Assembly: GCA_920105625.2 (NCBI GenBank)
Contig: OV050031.1
Span: 1,715,501 to 1,779,500 of the forward strand
Direction: 5' to 3'
Origin: Clusia tigrina
Taxonomy: Eukaryota; Arthropoda; Insecta; Diptera; Clusiidae
Length of the DNA: 64,000 nt
This document shows, in pieces, positions 49,459 to 61,976 of the stretch (positions are counted from its first letter, which is position 1; each line of letters starts with the position of its first letter). A model generated the notes under the pieces. It made no database searches, was not told the DNA's origin, and saw nothing but the letters and a program-made list of their open reading frames with translations. Made by a program: the position numbers and the translations under genes.

Positions 49459-49650
49459 CAGAGAACACAGAGAGAGGAAGCTTAAACGTCAAACGGCAAA
49501 ACAGCGAAATAAAGCAGGCGGGCGTTGTAATTGAATCCACTGAAAAACGTATTGAATCCACTCAGAATCGTGGTGAATCCACTCAAAATCGTGGTGTGTT
49601 CGCTCTGGACGCTGGCAGCGTAAAAGACTTTCCCTTCTCTGTGTTCTCTG
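49459..49650 (+). mobile_element. hAT-like MITE, copy E (3 internal units)
   Basis: 192 bp, three units, target duplication GTAATAAC (49451-49458 and 49651-49658). It lies 24 bp from copy D in the opposite orientation. The two duplications differ, so these were two separate insertions. Confidence 0.95.
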
Positions 49651-50045
49651 GTAATAACTACCAAACAGCGATGGTATAAAACATGGGAATATGAGCCTTG
49701 TGAGCGAACATCTTGAGAGCTTCCATATGAGTGGCTTTGTGGTGGAGATGATAATATGGTTAAGATGAATATAAGAGATGAAGTGCTCTTAAAAAGTGAC
49801 CGGCACATATCGCAAAATTGCTTTGGTCTAGTTTAGTAGCTATTTTTACGCTTCTCTTCATAATTGGCGGAAATAATCACCATTTCCTTAACCCATTTCT
49901 AAAAATTATGAAACTGCATCACAAAAAATAGTGATATCTTGAGGTAATCCTTCTGATGCTGATTGTAAGATTCCTTCAGAAAATTTCCTTGGCTCGCACA
50001 ATTTATGACAGGTGTGTAAAGCGCATTCTTGATTGTGGTCAGCAG

Positions 50046-50084
50046 CAGAGAATATGTTTAAGTTTCCTTTATCATTCTTCTCTG
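50046..50084. mobile_element. Probable internally deleted MITE remnant, copy F
   Basis: A 39-bp segment starting CAGAGAAT and ending TTCTCTG, with GTTTAAGTTTCC inside as in the right end of copy D. The flanks GTCAGCAG and GTCACCAG match at seven of eight positions. Confidence 0.5.
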
Positions 50085-52680
50085 GTCACCAGCAACACGG
50101 TAAACATAGAAAAGGTGAAAGCATTGCTTTAAGTTGTTGCTAATTGGTATGAAGACTGTAATTTGCTCCCCAATGCACACTTTTGGTGCGCCATCACTTC
50201 CGTTAACTTCAACTTAAGCGCGAGTGAGGGAAATGTATACCCCTGAACCTCGGTAGTCTACCACTCTTTATACCATTCACTTCATATGAATATTAGATTC
50301 ATATTCGCAGAACCAGACCTAATGACGCTGCACTACTGCAGTTATTATACTTCTATACTCGCACACAGTCATAGTAACATAAAATAATCCCATTCAATTT
50401 ACAAATGGACTTTATCCTTACGCTACACTCGTATGCATTGCATTTGCAATCAGAGGTGAGAAAAGTCACACATAAAACCTATTAAAACGGCAGGCACTCA
50501 TAAAGAAATATCTCTTGAACGCATTCTAATTAAGCATAACTTCCATAAATAGTGCTGCTTCAACGCATTGAAACATCGCACAGATTTTTATGATTATTGC
50601 ACTCAAATAAAATTGCGTAAAACTCCTGCCACTAAATTCTCAATGTGCGAGCATCGAATGGCAATCAAAGCAAAGCGGAGCGTATTGGAGGACATTCGAA
50701 AACTGAAAAGTGATGACATTATTTTCGTATACTGTCAGTTAAGACTAATAAACTCAATTGCAAATGTTCGCTGCGATTGACAAGAAAAGAAGAAACGTTC
50801 GCCGACGTCCTTTGTTAGCAGGCTGTGACGTCTCGTGGTACTCGCACAAGAAGCACTCGGCAAATAATTTAAAACTTGTGTTAATTGTGCCTGGTTAGAA
50901 GCACATGAGAACCTAAATAAGCATAACGGTTACACAACATGGTCAACGCTGCTGTCACGGATTAAAGGACATCTGCAAGTTGGGCATATTGCATGCATTC
51001 GTCTACATCTGACATCTACGAACACGAACATGAAAGAGTGTATGTGTGATCCTTGTAAAACATCCTGTTTTTATGGCCGTCAAGCATAATTTGCGATCTA
51101 ATTTTATGATTTTCTAATCAAAATCTTATTGAAAAATCTTATGCCGAAGTTTTCTTCAAAAAAACCACACCTGGACTTATTCGCAGAGGCCCGCCTTATG
51201 TTTATCTTTTATTTCTGTAGATAAGCTTCATGAAAAATCAGCCCTTTTGTGTATGCGACCGAGACAAGATGAGCCTTACTGGTGAGCTGTGCGGAGAAAA
51301 CATGACCAGTGCTGACCTCAGATGACCTTGGATGTTGTTCCTCACCATTTGCATAACAGAATGCGAGTTTGTGAGGCTCAAACAAGGAAATTAGGGCAAT
51401 ATTTTGCTCCTTTTTTCTACAACAAAACCATGATTTTTATATTCGAGTTTTTTTAGGGGAAAATTAATTAATTTTCGTGCTTTACGTATTAAGAGATTAC
51501 AAATGATTTTTATAACTGAAGAGTATACCGGAATTTTCAAACCAAATGTTCGCAGAAGTTTGAGTAAAGGTGGGAAAGTTTTGTGTCCTTAGTAAAGAAT
51601 TTTTTAAATAAATTCGAATCCTACGAATTGGCGTTGGTAGTCAGGTAAACATACAGCTCCGCGTCTCCCCGAATACATGCGATTTCACAATTAAATCCAT
51701 GCATCATTTCAAATTTTACTTAAAAACTCAAGCTGTCTTGTCGTAGATTTGCCCTTGAATTCGGAATGTAGGCATGAAAATGTCTTGAACTATTTTTGAT
51801 GGTCCGAACGACGTCATCTGGAAGCACGAATTATATATCTTATATAGGCATATGTTAGGAAAAAGTGCCTCCAGCTAACTAAGCAAGTAATACGACTCCA
51901 CTGCTGAACTCTGGGACTCTGGTTTATTTGACTTTAGCATGAATTGCAGGTTCGCAGCTACTTATTACTTTGGGAGAGTGATATAAACTCCTGTAGTAGG
52001 TAGGTTATAAATTTGTTCTCTGCTTCGTGAGGAGCTCGAATGACACTGCATAAAGTAACAAAGCTAATTCAAGGTTATCGGGTTTTATTACTACTTGAGG
52101 AATTGATTAATTGCTTAAAATTCTATGCTGCCCAAAACATGTTCTTCACTTTCATACAAAAATGCGGAATCCTGAATGCTCAGCACGAATATTAGATTCT
52201 CCAGAGTGTAGGGCATGTTGTAGCCGGTTTGTGGCTACTTCAGTTTAATATAAAAGTTATCCTTGGGAATTGATCCTGTCATATTATTTTAACAATGTAA
52301 CACACAAGTATATTTAGAAGTTACCTGAATTTTTTTGCAGTCTCAATCATGATCCCAAAAGGCTTGTTTAAAATCTTCAAAAATCATATTGAAAAATCGT
52401 TACAATACTTTGATTGACATATTCGCGACACTGCAATGAGAATTAAGGTCGGCAAGAACTGAGCCTGGGGTGAATATTTTTCGATTAAGCTATCCTTGAA
52501 GGGAATAAGCAATATCCTCAGGAATATCTGAGACAACAGCATTTAAAACACGTCAGGCAAAGAGGCTTAAAACAGAGATTAAGGTATACTTCGATATGGA
52601 TGCTTTGCAAATTCTCCATTTGGTATTTGGAAGGATTAAGGTGGTTATTTTTAATGTATATCTTCTTTAATTGGTAAAGG
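50085..52680. other. Intergenic DNA
   Basis: No gene, RNA gene or clear repeat recognised. Confidence 0.4.
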
Positions 52681-52835
52681 TAGGTTAAGGTTAGGTAGGA
52701 GTGGCCGCCCAGTTTGCCAAAAGCACACTTGAGCACACATAATGGCCCATTGTGATACCAGGGTGTGGCGCCGTTCCAGCACTGACTAAAAAGTTCCCAT
52801 ACTTGGGATGGTGATAGTCAGCGCAAGGACAGCGC
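52681..52835 (-). mobile_element. LINE 3' UTR fragment
   Basis: The minus strand has GGCGCTGTCCTTGCGCTGAC, CGGCGCCACACCCTGGTATC, ACAATGGGCC and GGCGGCCACTCCTACC. Truncated just after the ORF2 stop region. Confidence 0.8.
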
Positions 52836-53012
52836 CTAAGGTAAGTTAAGGTTCCTTTTAAATTTTCAGTGTCCGTAATCAAAATTATACCCAAGTAATT
52901 TTTTCTCAAGCAATTCTGAGAGCCCCTCACTAATGTATAAATAGTTCTCTCTTGTAATGCAATAGAACTGTTTAAGGCTAGCGTTAATCTAAACGGAGTG
53001 AAGTTTTGAAAG

Positions 53013-53083
53013 GCTGGGTAGGTAGGAGTGGCAGCCTTCTACGCAAAAGCACACTTAAGCACATACAATGGCTCGTTGTGGTA
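53013..53083 (-). mobile_element. Short LINE tail, fourth subfamily, copy 1
   Basis: The minus strand ends GAAGGCTGCCACTCCTACC, with GCTTAAGTGTGCTTTTGCG before it. It matches the tail of the LINE at 3355-3810 better than the GGGCGGCC type. Confidence 0.65.
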
Positions 53084-56000
53084 AAAAAAAGGCTAGATAG
53101 GTCCATAGAAATGTTGTGAGTATCTATGCAATTGTGCCGTATTCCGTTGCTGTGATCCTGTACAAAAGTCGAAGTTTTGCGAGTTGAGGCCGGAGAGTCG
53201 AACGCAGTGTTAGGGACATTTGTTTGTCCTTCTTTTCATAATACCAAAGAGAATATATGTTTAAAAGAGGGTTAAAGCAGCTCGTTGCCTTTCATACGTT
53301 ACATCTTTAGCCTAATGACTAACCTCTGATGGGAGAAGTCTCTAGAGTAGGATAATGAACAATATTTGTCCATAAGTGGCAGTCAAATATACACAATCTT
53401 CTCTACCATTTTTTCTCTGCGTTCTGTTTATGAGTTGCTCTTTCTTAAGTTGCGAATGTGAAAAACTCATTATTTCTCTATCTCCAAAGTAAACTTAAAT
53501 AAGAAATCAATTTATCAAGAGGTCATTCTACAAATACACCCATTAAGGAACACTTAATTTCATCTTTTTGAATTACCTTCCAGCCAAATTGCAAGTACAA
53601 CTGTCCTACTAAATGGCAATTGTGACAAATAAAATGATGCTGCCACAACAGTTGCTACATTTTAAATTGAGGTTTGCGGTTTCGAGGGTTAAATTTGAAG
53701 AGTTACCACGGCAGCGGCCGAGTAGCATACAAATCAGTAAAGGGTGATACTGAAACTGTAACAATTCCATTCACCCAACCGCTTGCCTTATATGTAGGTT
53801 GCTAAAGTTGACAATATCTCTGATCTGAGAGTCAGAGGATCATGTTACCAGCGCTAGATTGCGATCTTCAAGCGAAAGCGGTGGCATTTGACTGTTTGCC
53901 TGATTTCAATGTCAAAAAGTTCTTCTAATAATGTAATCAAAATCAAATTGTAGAGTTAAAAAGGACATTTTGAAAGATGCTGCAGGGCTCAGAGATTATA
54001 AATAGCACTACTTTTACCATGTGGCACTGCAATCTGATAGCTTCAGAAATAAAAAATTGCACAATACTAAAAAAAGGGATAAAGTTACCGAAGAATGGCT
54101 AACAATGTTTTACGTTCCGCGGGTTTTATTGATATAAAAATCTCAAATCCTTAAAATATCGAATAACACTTGATTCTGATCATTATACTCCTAATAAAAT
54201 TAAGATTGTCGACATCTGCAACTGTGGCACCCAAATTAAACTGAAGCGATTTAATCTTGGCTACTCACGAGTGTGTTGTTGAGAACAATGCCATAGAGTT
54301 GGATTTCTTGAACCACCTCCAAACTACAGCTACTAGACCCGAAGTCGAAGGTGACATCTGCCAAACTCTGCCTCTGTTAACTAACAAACAACTCATTCTC
54401 ACTTGGTTTCTGGGTGATAATACAAAAACATTAAAAAAACAACACACACAAATACCAAAAATAAATTCTAAAACAAAGGAACAATATGACAAATATCGCT
54501 CCGGGGCCCATGCCCTCCACCCCGCAACATGCCTTGAAAAAGGTTTCTGCATTTCTGCATACACAAGTTATAGTAATACAAAATAGTTTAAACCAGTCCG
54601 GCACGTCTCTTGATGTCTTTGTTGGCATTTTGTGCCTTTGTTAGCATCCTGTGCAGGTGTGAGGTGCGTGCCATCAACGGTGGCTGGAGTTGTTCTCTTC
54701 TGGACATTATTAAACGCATAATAGTAGTTTTGCTCTGAATGGCACCACCTACTAATGCGGTAATGTTCTGGCTTGCCCCATTGTTGGCCAATAATAATTT
54801 CAATACAGTGATTTGTGTGCTGGTGACAGGACATTGGGACGGACATGCCCGTAACATTCTTTGCAGCCACCCCGGTGCGACAAGAAAAAACCGAGTCAAG
54901 GCAGAAGTCATTGGTGTGTCGACACCTTCCTTAGACGCGCGTACAACTCGTACAGTAGAGTGTAATTGACCATATTTATGGACATTGCAGCCTTTTATGT
55001 GCCCTCATTGTGTAAGTTGAGGCTTACTTCCTGTACCGCTCAGTTTCATGTCGCAGCGAAAGGCAAACTACACATATTTAGGGCTATCTTGAGCCCTCCC
55101 TCACCTCACCGCGCACGGGTGACTAACAAATGCTGCAAATTTATTAGCAATTGTCTTGTGGTGTGCTTTTGTTGCTGTTGTTGTCAATCTGTCCCGTTGT
55201 TGTTCTTCTTTTCGGGAAGTTTTTCTAGCACATGAACTTCCGAAAACAATTTCATGGTCATTTTGTGGGCGTTAAATTGCCCCTTTGTCTTACTGCTGAC
55301 ATGTGCAAAGATAATAGAATAGAATGAGTTACGAGTATAGATTTCACTTCCTTAGATTGGGATTTATTTAGTAACGATGACGTAATGACACCGACGGAGC
55401 AAAAGAATGTGCCGCAAATCTCTAGTAGCCAAAGTAGGCTTGCTAAGGTTTGCTTAATGTAAATTATTATACCCTTTATGAGAGAGAGTCCGGAGGTATG
55501 TAAAAGTTCCGAAAAGTGTACATAGCTGACTTTTTATAAGGACAGTGTTGGAATAAAGTTAATAAAGACTGCAATTGAGGAATTCCTACACTAAAATTTG
55601 TTTGTGTGAAAAGCAGAATGAATAAATCGAAGCAGTGTTCCGCCAAAATTACCCTTTGCATTGAGTAAGATTGCTGAAGTCAAATATCACTTCAAATAAC
55701 CGATCATTTTTGTATCCATTCCAACATTGCTTATGCTTCTTTTATCTAAAAAACCACAATAAACCTATCAAGTCACACTTGCTTGATTGGAGTCGAACCT
55801 CATCTATAAATGAAAACATGCAAACAAATCGCTTTGATATTTTTTAGTGTAAACTGTCTCCTGCTCAGAGAAGAAAGTCATATAAATCAATATGAACTGT
55901 AGAAACCAGTGACCGGAAAATAGCTACTAAAGCGACCAGTAACATCACCAAAAAATGCAGTGCTGTAATAACAAAATCGTACAATCACAAATTAGCTTAA

Positions 56001-56524
56001 GTGCGAGTAAAACGTAGCGCGACAGCACACAAAAAATGAAATGACTAACATCTGGGAAAAACAGTCATTCCCTCGTACGCGTATTATTCGAGCACCAATT
56101 ACAGGGAGCATGGAATATGCACACCACAGCATCCTTCGGCCTGACGATTATAAATTGAAAATTTCTCACACGCAATTCCACAGGCTCCTTCACATCTCGA
56201 CATAATTCCAGTAGGAAGTCGCTGTGACTAGCACAATTAAGGCTGCGCAGCCTGATTTAGTTGCCTCACATTTTTGGAATTTGTCATGCCTGGTGGAGAA
56301 ATTGTTTTTTCTTCAATTTCGGTGAGAATCGAATGTGGAAGAAATGTCCCTGTAAAGCGGAAATTAGTTTGACTTTTACTCAAATGGAATTTTAGTGGGG
56401 GAAATATGCGCATCGTGATTTAACTGGAACTCCGGTTTAATTTAATTAAGCGGTTCTTTCTAAATTTGGGCCGGAATTGGTATAAAATGAATCCACATTT
56501 GTATAATTATTAGAGTAATTTTAC
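53084..56524. other. Intergenic DNA
   Basis: No gene recognised. The overlapping open frames at 54257-54969 on both strands have no family resemblance. Confidence 0.4.
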
Positions 56525-56657
56525 TATCACCATCCTAAGTACGGGAACTTTTTAGTCAGTGCTTGAACGGCGCCACACCGTGGTATCACAATGGGCCATT
56601 TTATGTGCTCAAGTGTGCTTTTGGCAAACTAAGCGGCCACTCCTACCTAACCTAATC
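56525..56657 (+). mobile_element. LINE 3' UTR fragment
   Basis: Plus-strand ACTATCACCATCCTAAGTAC, GTCAGTGCTTGAACGGCGCC, CCGTGGTATCACAATGGGCC and AGCGGCCACTCCTACC, with an AACCTAATCTAG tail. The tail and its flank are duplicated in the next feature. Confidence 0.8.
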
Positions 56658-56795
56658 TAGATTAATTTTCAACAATTTTAAAATATTCAAGTTTAAACGA
56701 AACGATTCACAAACTGGGCGGCCACTCCTACCTAACCTAATCTAGATGAATTTTCAACAATTTTAAAATATTCAAGTTTAAATGAAACGATGCAC
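56626..56795. repeat. 85-bp tandem duplication spanning the LINE end
   Basis: Units 56626-56710 and 56711-56795 differ at only a few positions. Each holds the last 30 bp of the LINE tail and 55 bp of flank, so the duplication is younger than the insertion. Confidence 0.9.
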
Positions 56796-58362
56796 TCATT
56801 TTGACACCTCGGTCAGGCCACAATCCTCTCGTTTCCCAATGTCATGAGGTTCTGCCTTGAGCTCGTGTGCACCACACATTATCCTTTTATGGGCACAACA
56901 AAGCGTTGATTTATTTATGTCTTAAACATATCTCAAGGCGCGGACGGCAGGGCCCGCTATAAATGAACTGATTTACTTATCTGCTGAAGCCGAGCATGCA
57001 GTCTTAAATGAAGCTGATAAGAGGGGAACTGTTAAGAAGTGCGCTTATCGCTCGTCTTCACAAACTAAAACGAAATCATTGAAACACGAAAAGTACGATT
57101 TTATGAGTTCTGCGTTGGCTTTCAAAAATAACATTTATAATAAATTATTTATGTCACAATTTTAAGTACTGAAGTAATCAATTCAGCATTTATTTAAAAT
57201 CAGGCAGCTAACAAAAAAAGATAAGACACTCAAAACTGCAGTTGGAATTTGTTTTTCGGTCATAAAAATATTCCAAGTATTAAATTTCAAAACAACTCAA
57301 AATTTGGAAACCTTCGATTTTTTCGAGTCTAGTTCACGAGCGGATTTAACCAACCTCACTGTCTGGGCTCCGTTGCTAGCCTATGTAGAAGCGCCATTCG
57401 TACATTCAATACCATATCATCTGAAAATATCTGTTATATTCTTGAAAATCGTGTGAATATTTTTTGAAGCTCGAGAAAATCGTTTAATACCCATTACCAC
57501 GTGTATACCCAGGCAGGGAGGTATCGAACTACCCTTGAAATCAACTTAATACAAAATTAATTACAACTTCTTGGGTCGACACAGCACCAGCGACAACAAA
57601 CAGAACAACAAATGCTTGGCTACAAATAAATATCAATTACCGTTCAATAAGAATTCTCATATTTATATTTATTGAATTATTAGTAAATATTTTATTGGTC
57701 AAAGTGACTGGTCTGGATTTCATGGCACATAAACCACCCCAAAGTGGTAAATACTCGTATGTCCTGGCAAAACTGTTTCGAGCGCGCGGAAGTGTTTGAG
57801 TGTTACCCCTTCTGCTGACATTCACACCGCCGCCAGGTACTCAATTACCAATAAAAATCTTTGAGGTACGGAAGCAATTACACGCGACCGCAAATCAATC
57901 AATGAAATTGACACTCCGTTCGCCTGCGCTGATAAATGTTGGGGTTCTTGTAAGTCGATCGGAGTATGTTTCTCTGCTGGAAGCGTTTAATTTGTCTGTT
58001 GCGGTTGAGTAAACATTTCTACACAAAACATTCGTACGAATTTATTGCAAAAGGTATTAAGAGGTGAATTGAATGTATTTTTAACCAATTGAACGGGTAA
58101 AAGTTGTGCACTAATATGGATAACACGGATTTGCTGTCACTACTGAAGCTAAAATGTCGAACAGGATATACATAAGTAGGATGATATTTAAGACTTGTTA
58201 ACCCTTTTCCATATATAGAGAAACAAGAAGGAAAAACACACAAAAAATACCTCTACAAACAGTTTAAAAATGTGGTCGAAGAAAGAGTTACGACCCTGAC
58301 AGATACATGCTAGGATAAGGACTAATGCAAAGTAAACCCTATAATACTGATTTTCCTGTATG
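56796..58362. other. Intergenic DNA
   Basis: No gene recognised. Confidence 0.4.
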
Positions 58363-58520
58363 TAGGTAGGTAGGCAGGAGTGGCCGCCCAGTTTCTCAAA
58401 AGCACACTTGAGCACACCTAATGGCCCATTGTGATACCACGGTGTGGCGCCGTTCAAGCACTGACTTAAGAAGTTCTTATACTTGGGATGGTGATAGTCA
58501 GCGCAAGGACAGCGCCAGAA
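58363..58520 (-). mobile_element. LINE 3' UTR fragment
   Basis: The minus strand has the GGCGCTGTCCTTGCGCTGAC, CGGCGCCACACCGTGGTATC and GGGCGGCCACTCC order and a (CTACC)n tail. Truncated at about the same point as the copy at 52681-52835. Confidence 0.8.
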
Positions 58521-60274
58521 AAGTCACAATTCCTGTACGTGGTCAGTCAATGAATTGGTGGGGTTATTCGCAATAGCGTAGGATCTGTTTCACTGTCATA
58601 ATAGTATTACAATTTGTCTGCATCTTTAATTGAGATCTTATAAACTAATCATAAACATCAGAGAACGGTTCTTTAAATTCTTCCAACATAATAAGTTTAC
58701 CCTCCAAAACTAGCCTACGATGATCTTCGATGAGGTGCGACTTCTAGAAACAAAAGTTTATTATTGATTCCCCTACCGAAAATAATGCGGCAGTGAGGCG
58801 AATTATTTCTGGAACACATTGAAAGCTAAAAACTCATCAAAGTGATACACATGCCAACAATATTTTGAATATTTATGGAGGTTGATCGAGTATTTCAGGC
58901 CAGGAATCACTCTCTTTACTTCTAAGCCTTCACCTCTTCCCCTTTGTCGAATGAATGAATCACCCACCTTCAGTGAAGAGGGGATGTATCAAGCCATCTG
59001 AATTCATGTTCCATAAAGGTTTCCTTATCATATTCTACGAATTTGCAATAATACCCGTACTGTTCTATACACTTTGCACAATCGAAGTGATGTAGTTGAG
59101 GTAAGTTAGCTTTTAGTCCTTTATCTCAAAATTTTTGTGTTGTTATTGTTATCTGCTCATATTTTACTAGGGCGCTAAAATCACATCTGCACACAACGCC
59201 CTCCAAGTTTGACTCATCGTAAGTAGTAAAAATTTTATTTTATACGTATTTTAATAGTGACGGTGGTGCAGCAGGGAAAGTACGCGTAGCTCCAAACAGG
59301 AGTCTACAAATGACACTGATAAAAATCAGGCGCAAAATCATATCGCATTCCGCATTTCCTTCTGTACCTGCGTGCATATCCAGGAGCGACAAACACAAAA
59401 CCCTAAAAGTGTTCATTAGCTCGCAATGCGATAACGACAAAACACGCAAGAAGCAGGCAAGAGCAACTTTGACCACTGTGGGAGCCACGAGCACTAAACT
59501 GTGGGGAATAAAATTTACATAAGCGCGATTTGTTGCGACGTGTTTTTTGTAATGAAAACGGACACACACGGGAGTATCAATTGTCAGCGATACTTTATTT
59601 GGATACACCGAAACCAGCTCCTGGGATTGTGCTATTAAAATATTGACTATATAAGGCTTGGTTGGTAATTCGAATACAGAAAAGGGTTCTTCACACAACT
59701 GCATGCAGTGCACATTTGAGTACGGAGGCCGCGTGGTGCAAATGAATTGCAAGTAAGTATTGTTTCCCTTCCGCAGTGATAGCGGATATCGCGCTAATAA
59801 ATACGGGAAAATGTATGCTAATTTATGAAATCGTTCTAAAGGCAAATTAAGCATAAAATACTCGTAAGTATAAAAGCAGGAACGACATTTTATGCAGTGC
59901 CCTAGAGCTGCCAAGGGTCCCATATGAGCAACTTCTCCCCTTCAGTCTTGTTAATTCTTTGTATGTTGGATAGCGTTGAAATGGGAAGTTGGGGTATATT
60001 CAGTTTTTTATTTTTAGTTCTGGAAATAAATTGAAAAATTCCAAACCGGATTTTGATTGTGAAGATTTCCTGGACATATCGGCATTCGATTGATATTGAA
60101 CTCTTAATTCAAAGTTCACGGTTCGAAAGTTGTTGGTACACTTATTTAACCAATTTGTGTAAGTTTACTTAGTTCCACTTCCGAAAAGGCCAATTTGTTC
60201 TTGTTTGGTTTGAAAAGTTCTTTAAATTTAACAAGACGTAAGGAACTCTGTGCAAAAAGAAAGATTAGCTCCAT
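58521..60274. other. Intergenic DNA with a 227-codon open frame
   Basis: The minus-strand frame 59923-59240 is long, but its reading is Cys-, Leu- and Val-rich without a recognisable domain, and there is no promoter or splice context that I can see. I do not call it a gene. Confidence 0.3.
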
Positions 60275-60402
60275 CAACTGCTTCATTAAAAGCTCCAAAT
60301 GGCTGGACCTTTGAAAGGAATGGGACCTGCTGTCTCATGCGGTATCACAAAGGGTCAATGTTGTGCGCCGTTCGGGTGGCCGCCTTACCTACCTACTTAC
60401 CT
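60275..60402 (+). mobile_element. LINE-tail fragment, third subfamily, copy 2
   Basis: AAAAGCTCCAAATGGCTGG, CTGTCTCATGCGGTATCACA and GGTGGCCGCCTTACCTACC. It lies at the cut end of the mariner that follows. Confidence 0.6.
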
Positions 60403-60576
60403 AGCACTGTGCATGAAGCGTTTTAGAATATTTGCTATTGAAACTTGCATTTAGCGCCGTGATTGTCCTTTCCTTCTTCAAATAGTTGGTAAGGATGATG
60501 CCTTGCGAATCCCAAAAAACGATGGCTATGACTTTTCTGGCCGTTGGACCCTTTTCGCCTTCTTTGGAGTGGGTTG

Positions 60577-60691
60577 TGGTGAAGTCCACTGCTTTGAAGT
60601 GGTGAAGTCCACTGTATTGAAGTGGTGAAGTCCACTGTTTTGAAGTGGTGAAGTCCACTGTTTTGAAGTGGTGAAGTCCACTGTTTTGATT
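60577..60691. repeat. 23-bp minisatellite inside mariner copy 2, 5 units
   Basis: Five head-to-tail units TGGTGAAGTCCACTGTTTTG plus AAG. The 23-bp period shifts frame each time, so the minus-strand reading rotates through VDFTTSKQ, WTSPLQYS and GLHHFKA. Confidence 0.93.
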
Positions 60692-60905
60692 GTTATTTCA
60701 TTTTTAACGTGTAGCGATGGATCTGAGTTTCGTCAATAAGCACGAAACGCCGTGGGAACTCTTTCGGACTGCGCTTTAACATGTCCAAACAATGCTCCAA
60801 AGTTATCATGCGATTCGGCTTTTGCTTCACTGTGAGTAAACGCGGCAGTCATCTCGCTGATAACTTTCTCGTACCCAATTTTTCGAGTGGGATATTTTGT
60901 GAGCC

Positions 60906-60938
60906 TTCAATTGAGATATTGTACATATCTCAATTGAA
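60906..60938. repeat. 14-bp hairpin in mariner copy 2
   Basis: TTCAATTGAGATAT and its inverted copy, five bases apart. Confidence 0.7.
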
Positions 60939-60948
60939 AGCCATCTCT

Positions 60949-60984
60949 CACCCGATGATCTGCTAACACCCGATGATCTGCTAA
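60949..60984. repeat. 18-bp direct duplication in mariner copy 2
   Basis: CACCCGATGATCTGCTAA twice in a row. The minus-strand reading doubles LADHRV. Confidence 0.9.
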
Positions 60985-61770
60985 CAGGATGTCATGCATT
61001 TTGTTAAACATATCCTCCGTAGTCACCTCAATTGGACGCCCTGGGCGCTCTTCATCAAAAACAGACATTCGGCCACGCTTAAATTCATTAAACCAATATC
61101 TGATGATAGTCATCGAAGGTGCGTGGTCCTTATAAACGGCATACAACTTCACTTTAACACGTCTTCCCATCCAAAACCAGAAATCTAATCACTGATCGAT
61201 ATTTCTCTTTCTCCTTGGTTGGAAACAAACATGAACTGGACTACTTTCCACAGCTGTCAAAACAAAACTAATCGATAAATTTATCTGAAATTTAAAAAGC
61301 CATCGTTTTGAAGATGGCAATAAATAATGGCATACACATTTGGCGTCAGAGATGCCATCAGTCGCTAAACACGGGTACTTATCATACACCCCTCGTAATA
61401 TTCAATTTCTTACCTTCTAAGTTAATACATTTTATGTATCCTTTTAAAATTTAGTTAGTTAGCGTGTTAAATGTGAGTATATTTATAGACAATACCCCAG
61501 GAAATAATTTAAAAGAGTCTAATCACACTGTAGTGGAGGACAATTCACAACTGTTGCGACTTCCTGTTGAAACCAGAGTTCTTCCGTATTGATATTATTT
61601 AATTGGGGCCCGAAAAACTCAATAATCTCAATAATCAATAATCATATATCTATAGCGCTCTCTATTACCTCTAACGTTCTGGGCAACCTCATTTTTGAAG
61701 AAATCTGTTCCAATTAATTCACCAGCTCATAAAGTATACCAAACACTGAATGCTTGACTTTGTAACAACG

Positions 61771-61830
61771 TCTCAATGATGACTTCATTGTCTATGTTTA
61801 TCGCCTTAGACAAAGAAGTCATCATTGAGA
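61771..61830. ncRNA. MicroRNA-like hairpin candidate
   Basis: 24-nt arms (61771-61794 and 61807-61830) pair with a single mismatch around a 12-nt loop. The arm begins TCTCAATGATGACTTC. Size fits a pre-microRNA, but the near-perfect stem and lack of pairing beyond it also fit a tiny palindromic element. No target duplication is seen. I recognise no known microRNA. Confidence 0.35.
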
Positions 61831-61976
61831 GAGGATTGAGACTTGGAAGACAACATTCTCCGAGTTATTGCTGATATACGGCCCCAGCTAGTAAAGAAAT
61901 TGCTCGACTACACTTTATTCCACCCAGTCGGGGACTCTATATATCATATCCTACAACCTAATAATAATGGCATGGT

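Larger units (their letters stand above)
60403..61397 (-). pseudogene. Truncated mariner transposon (copy 2)
   Basis: The minus strand contains HAPSMTIIRYWFNEFKRGR and ERPGRPIEV, then ECLDMLKRSPKEF-like and FVLIDETQIHRYT with the first catalytic Asp, and VIAIVFWDSQGIILTNYLKK. The second and third catalytic Asp regions and the 3' inverted repeat are absent. The 5' inverted repeat is present (CACGGGTACTTATCATACAC at about 61369-61388, ending at a TA). A 23-bp minisatellite, an 18-bp duplication and a 14-bp hairpin have arisen inside it. Non-functional. Confidence 0.8.

Noticed and set aside
54257..54969. Several overlapping 65-109-codon frames
   Set aside because: Mutually overlapping on both strands, no domain or splice support.
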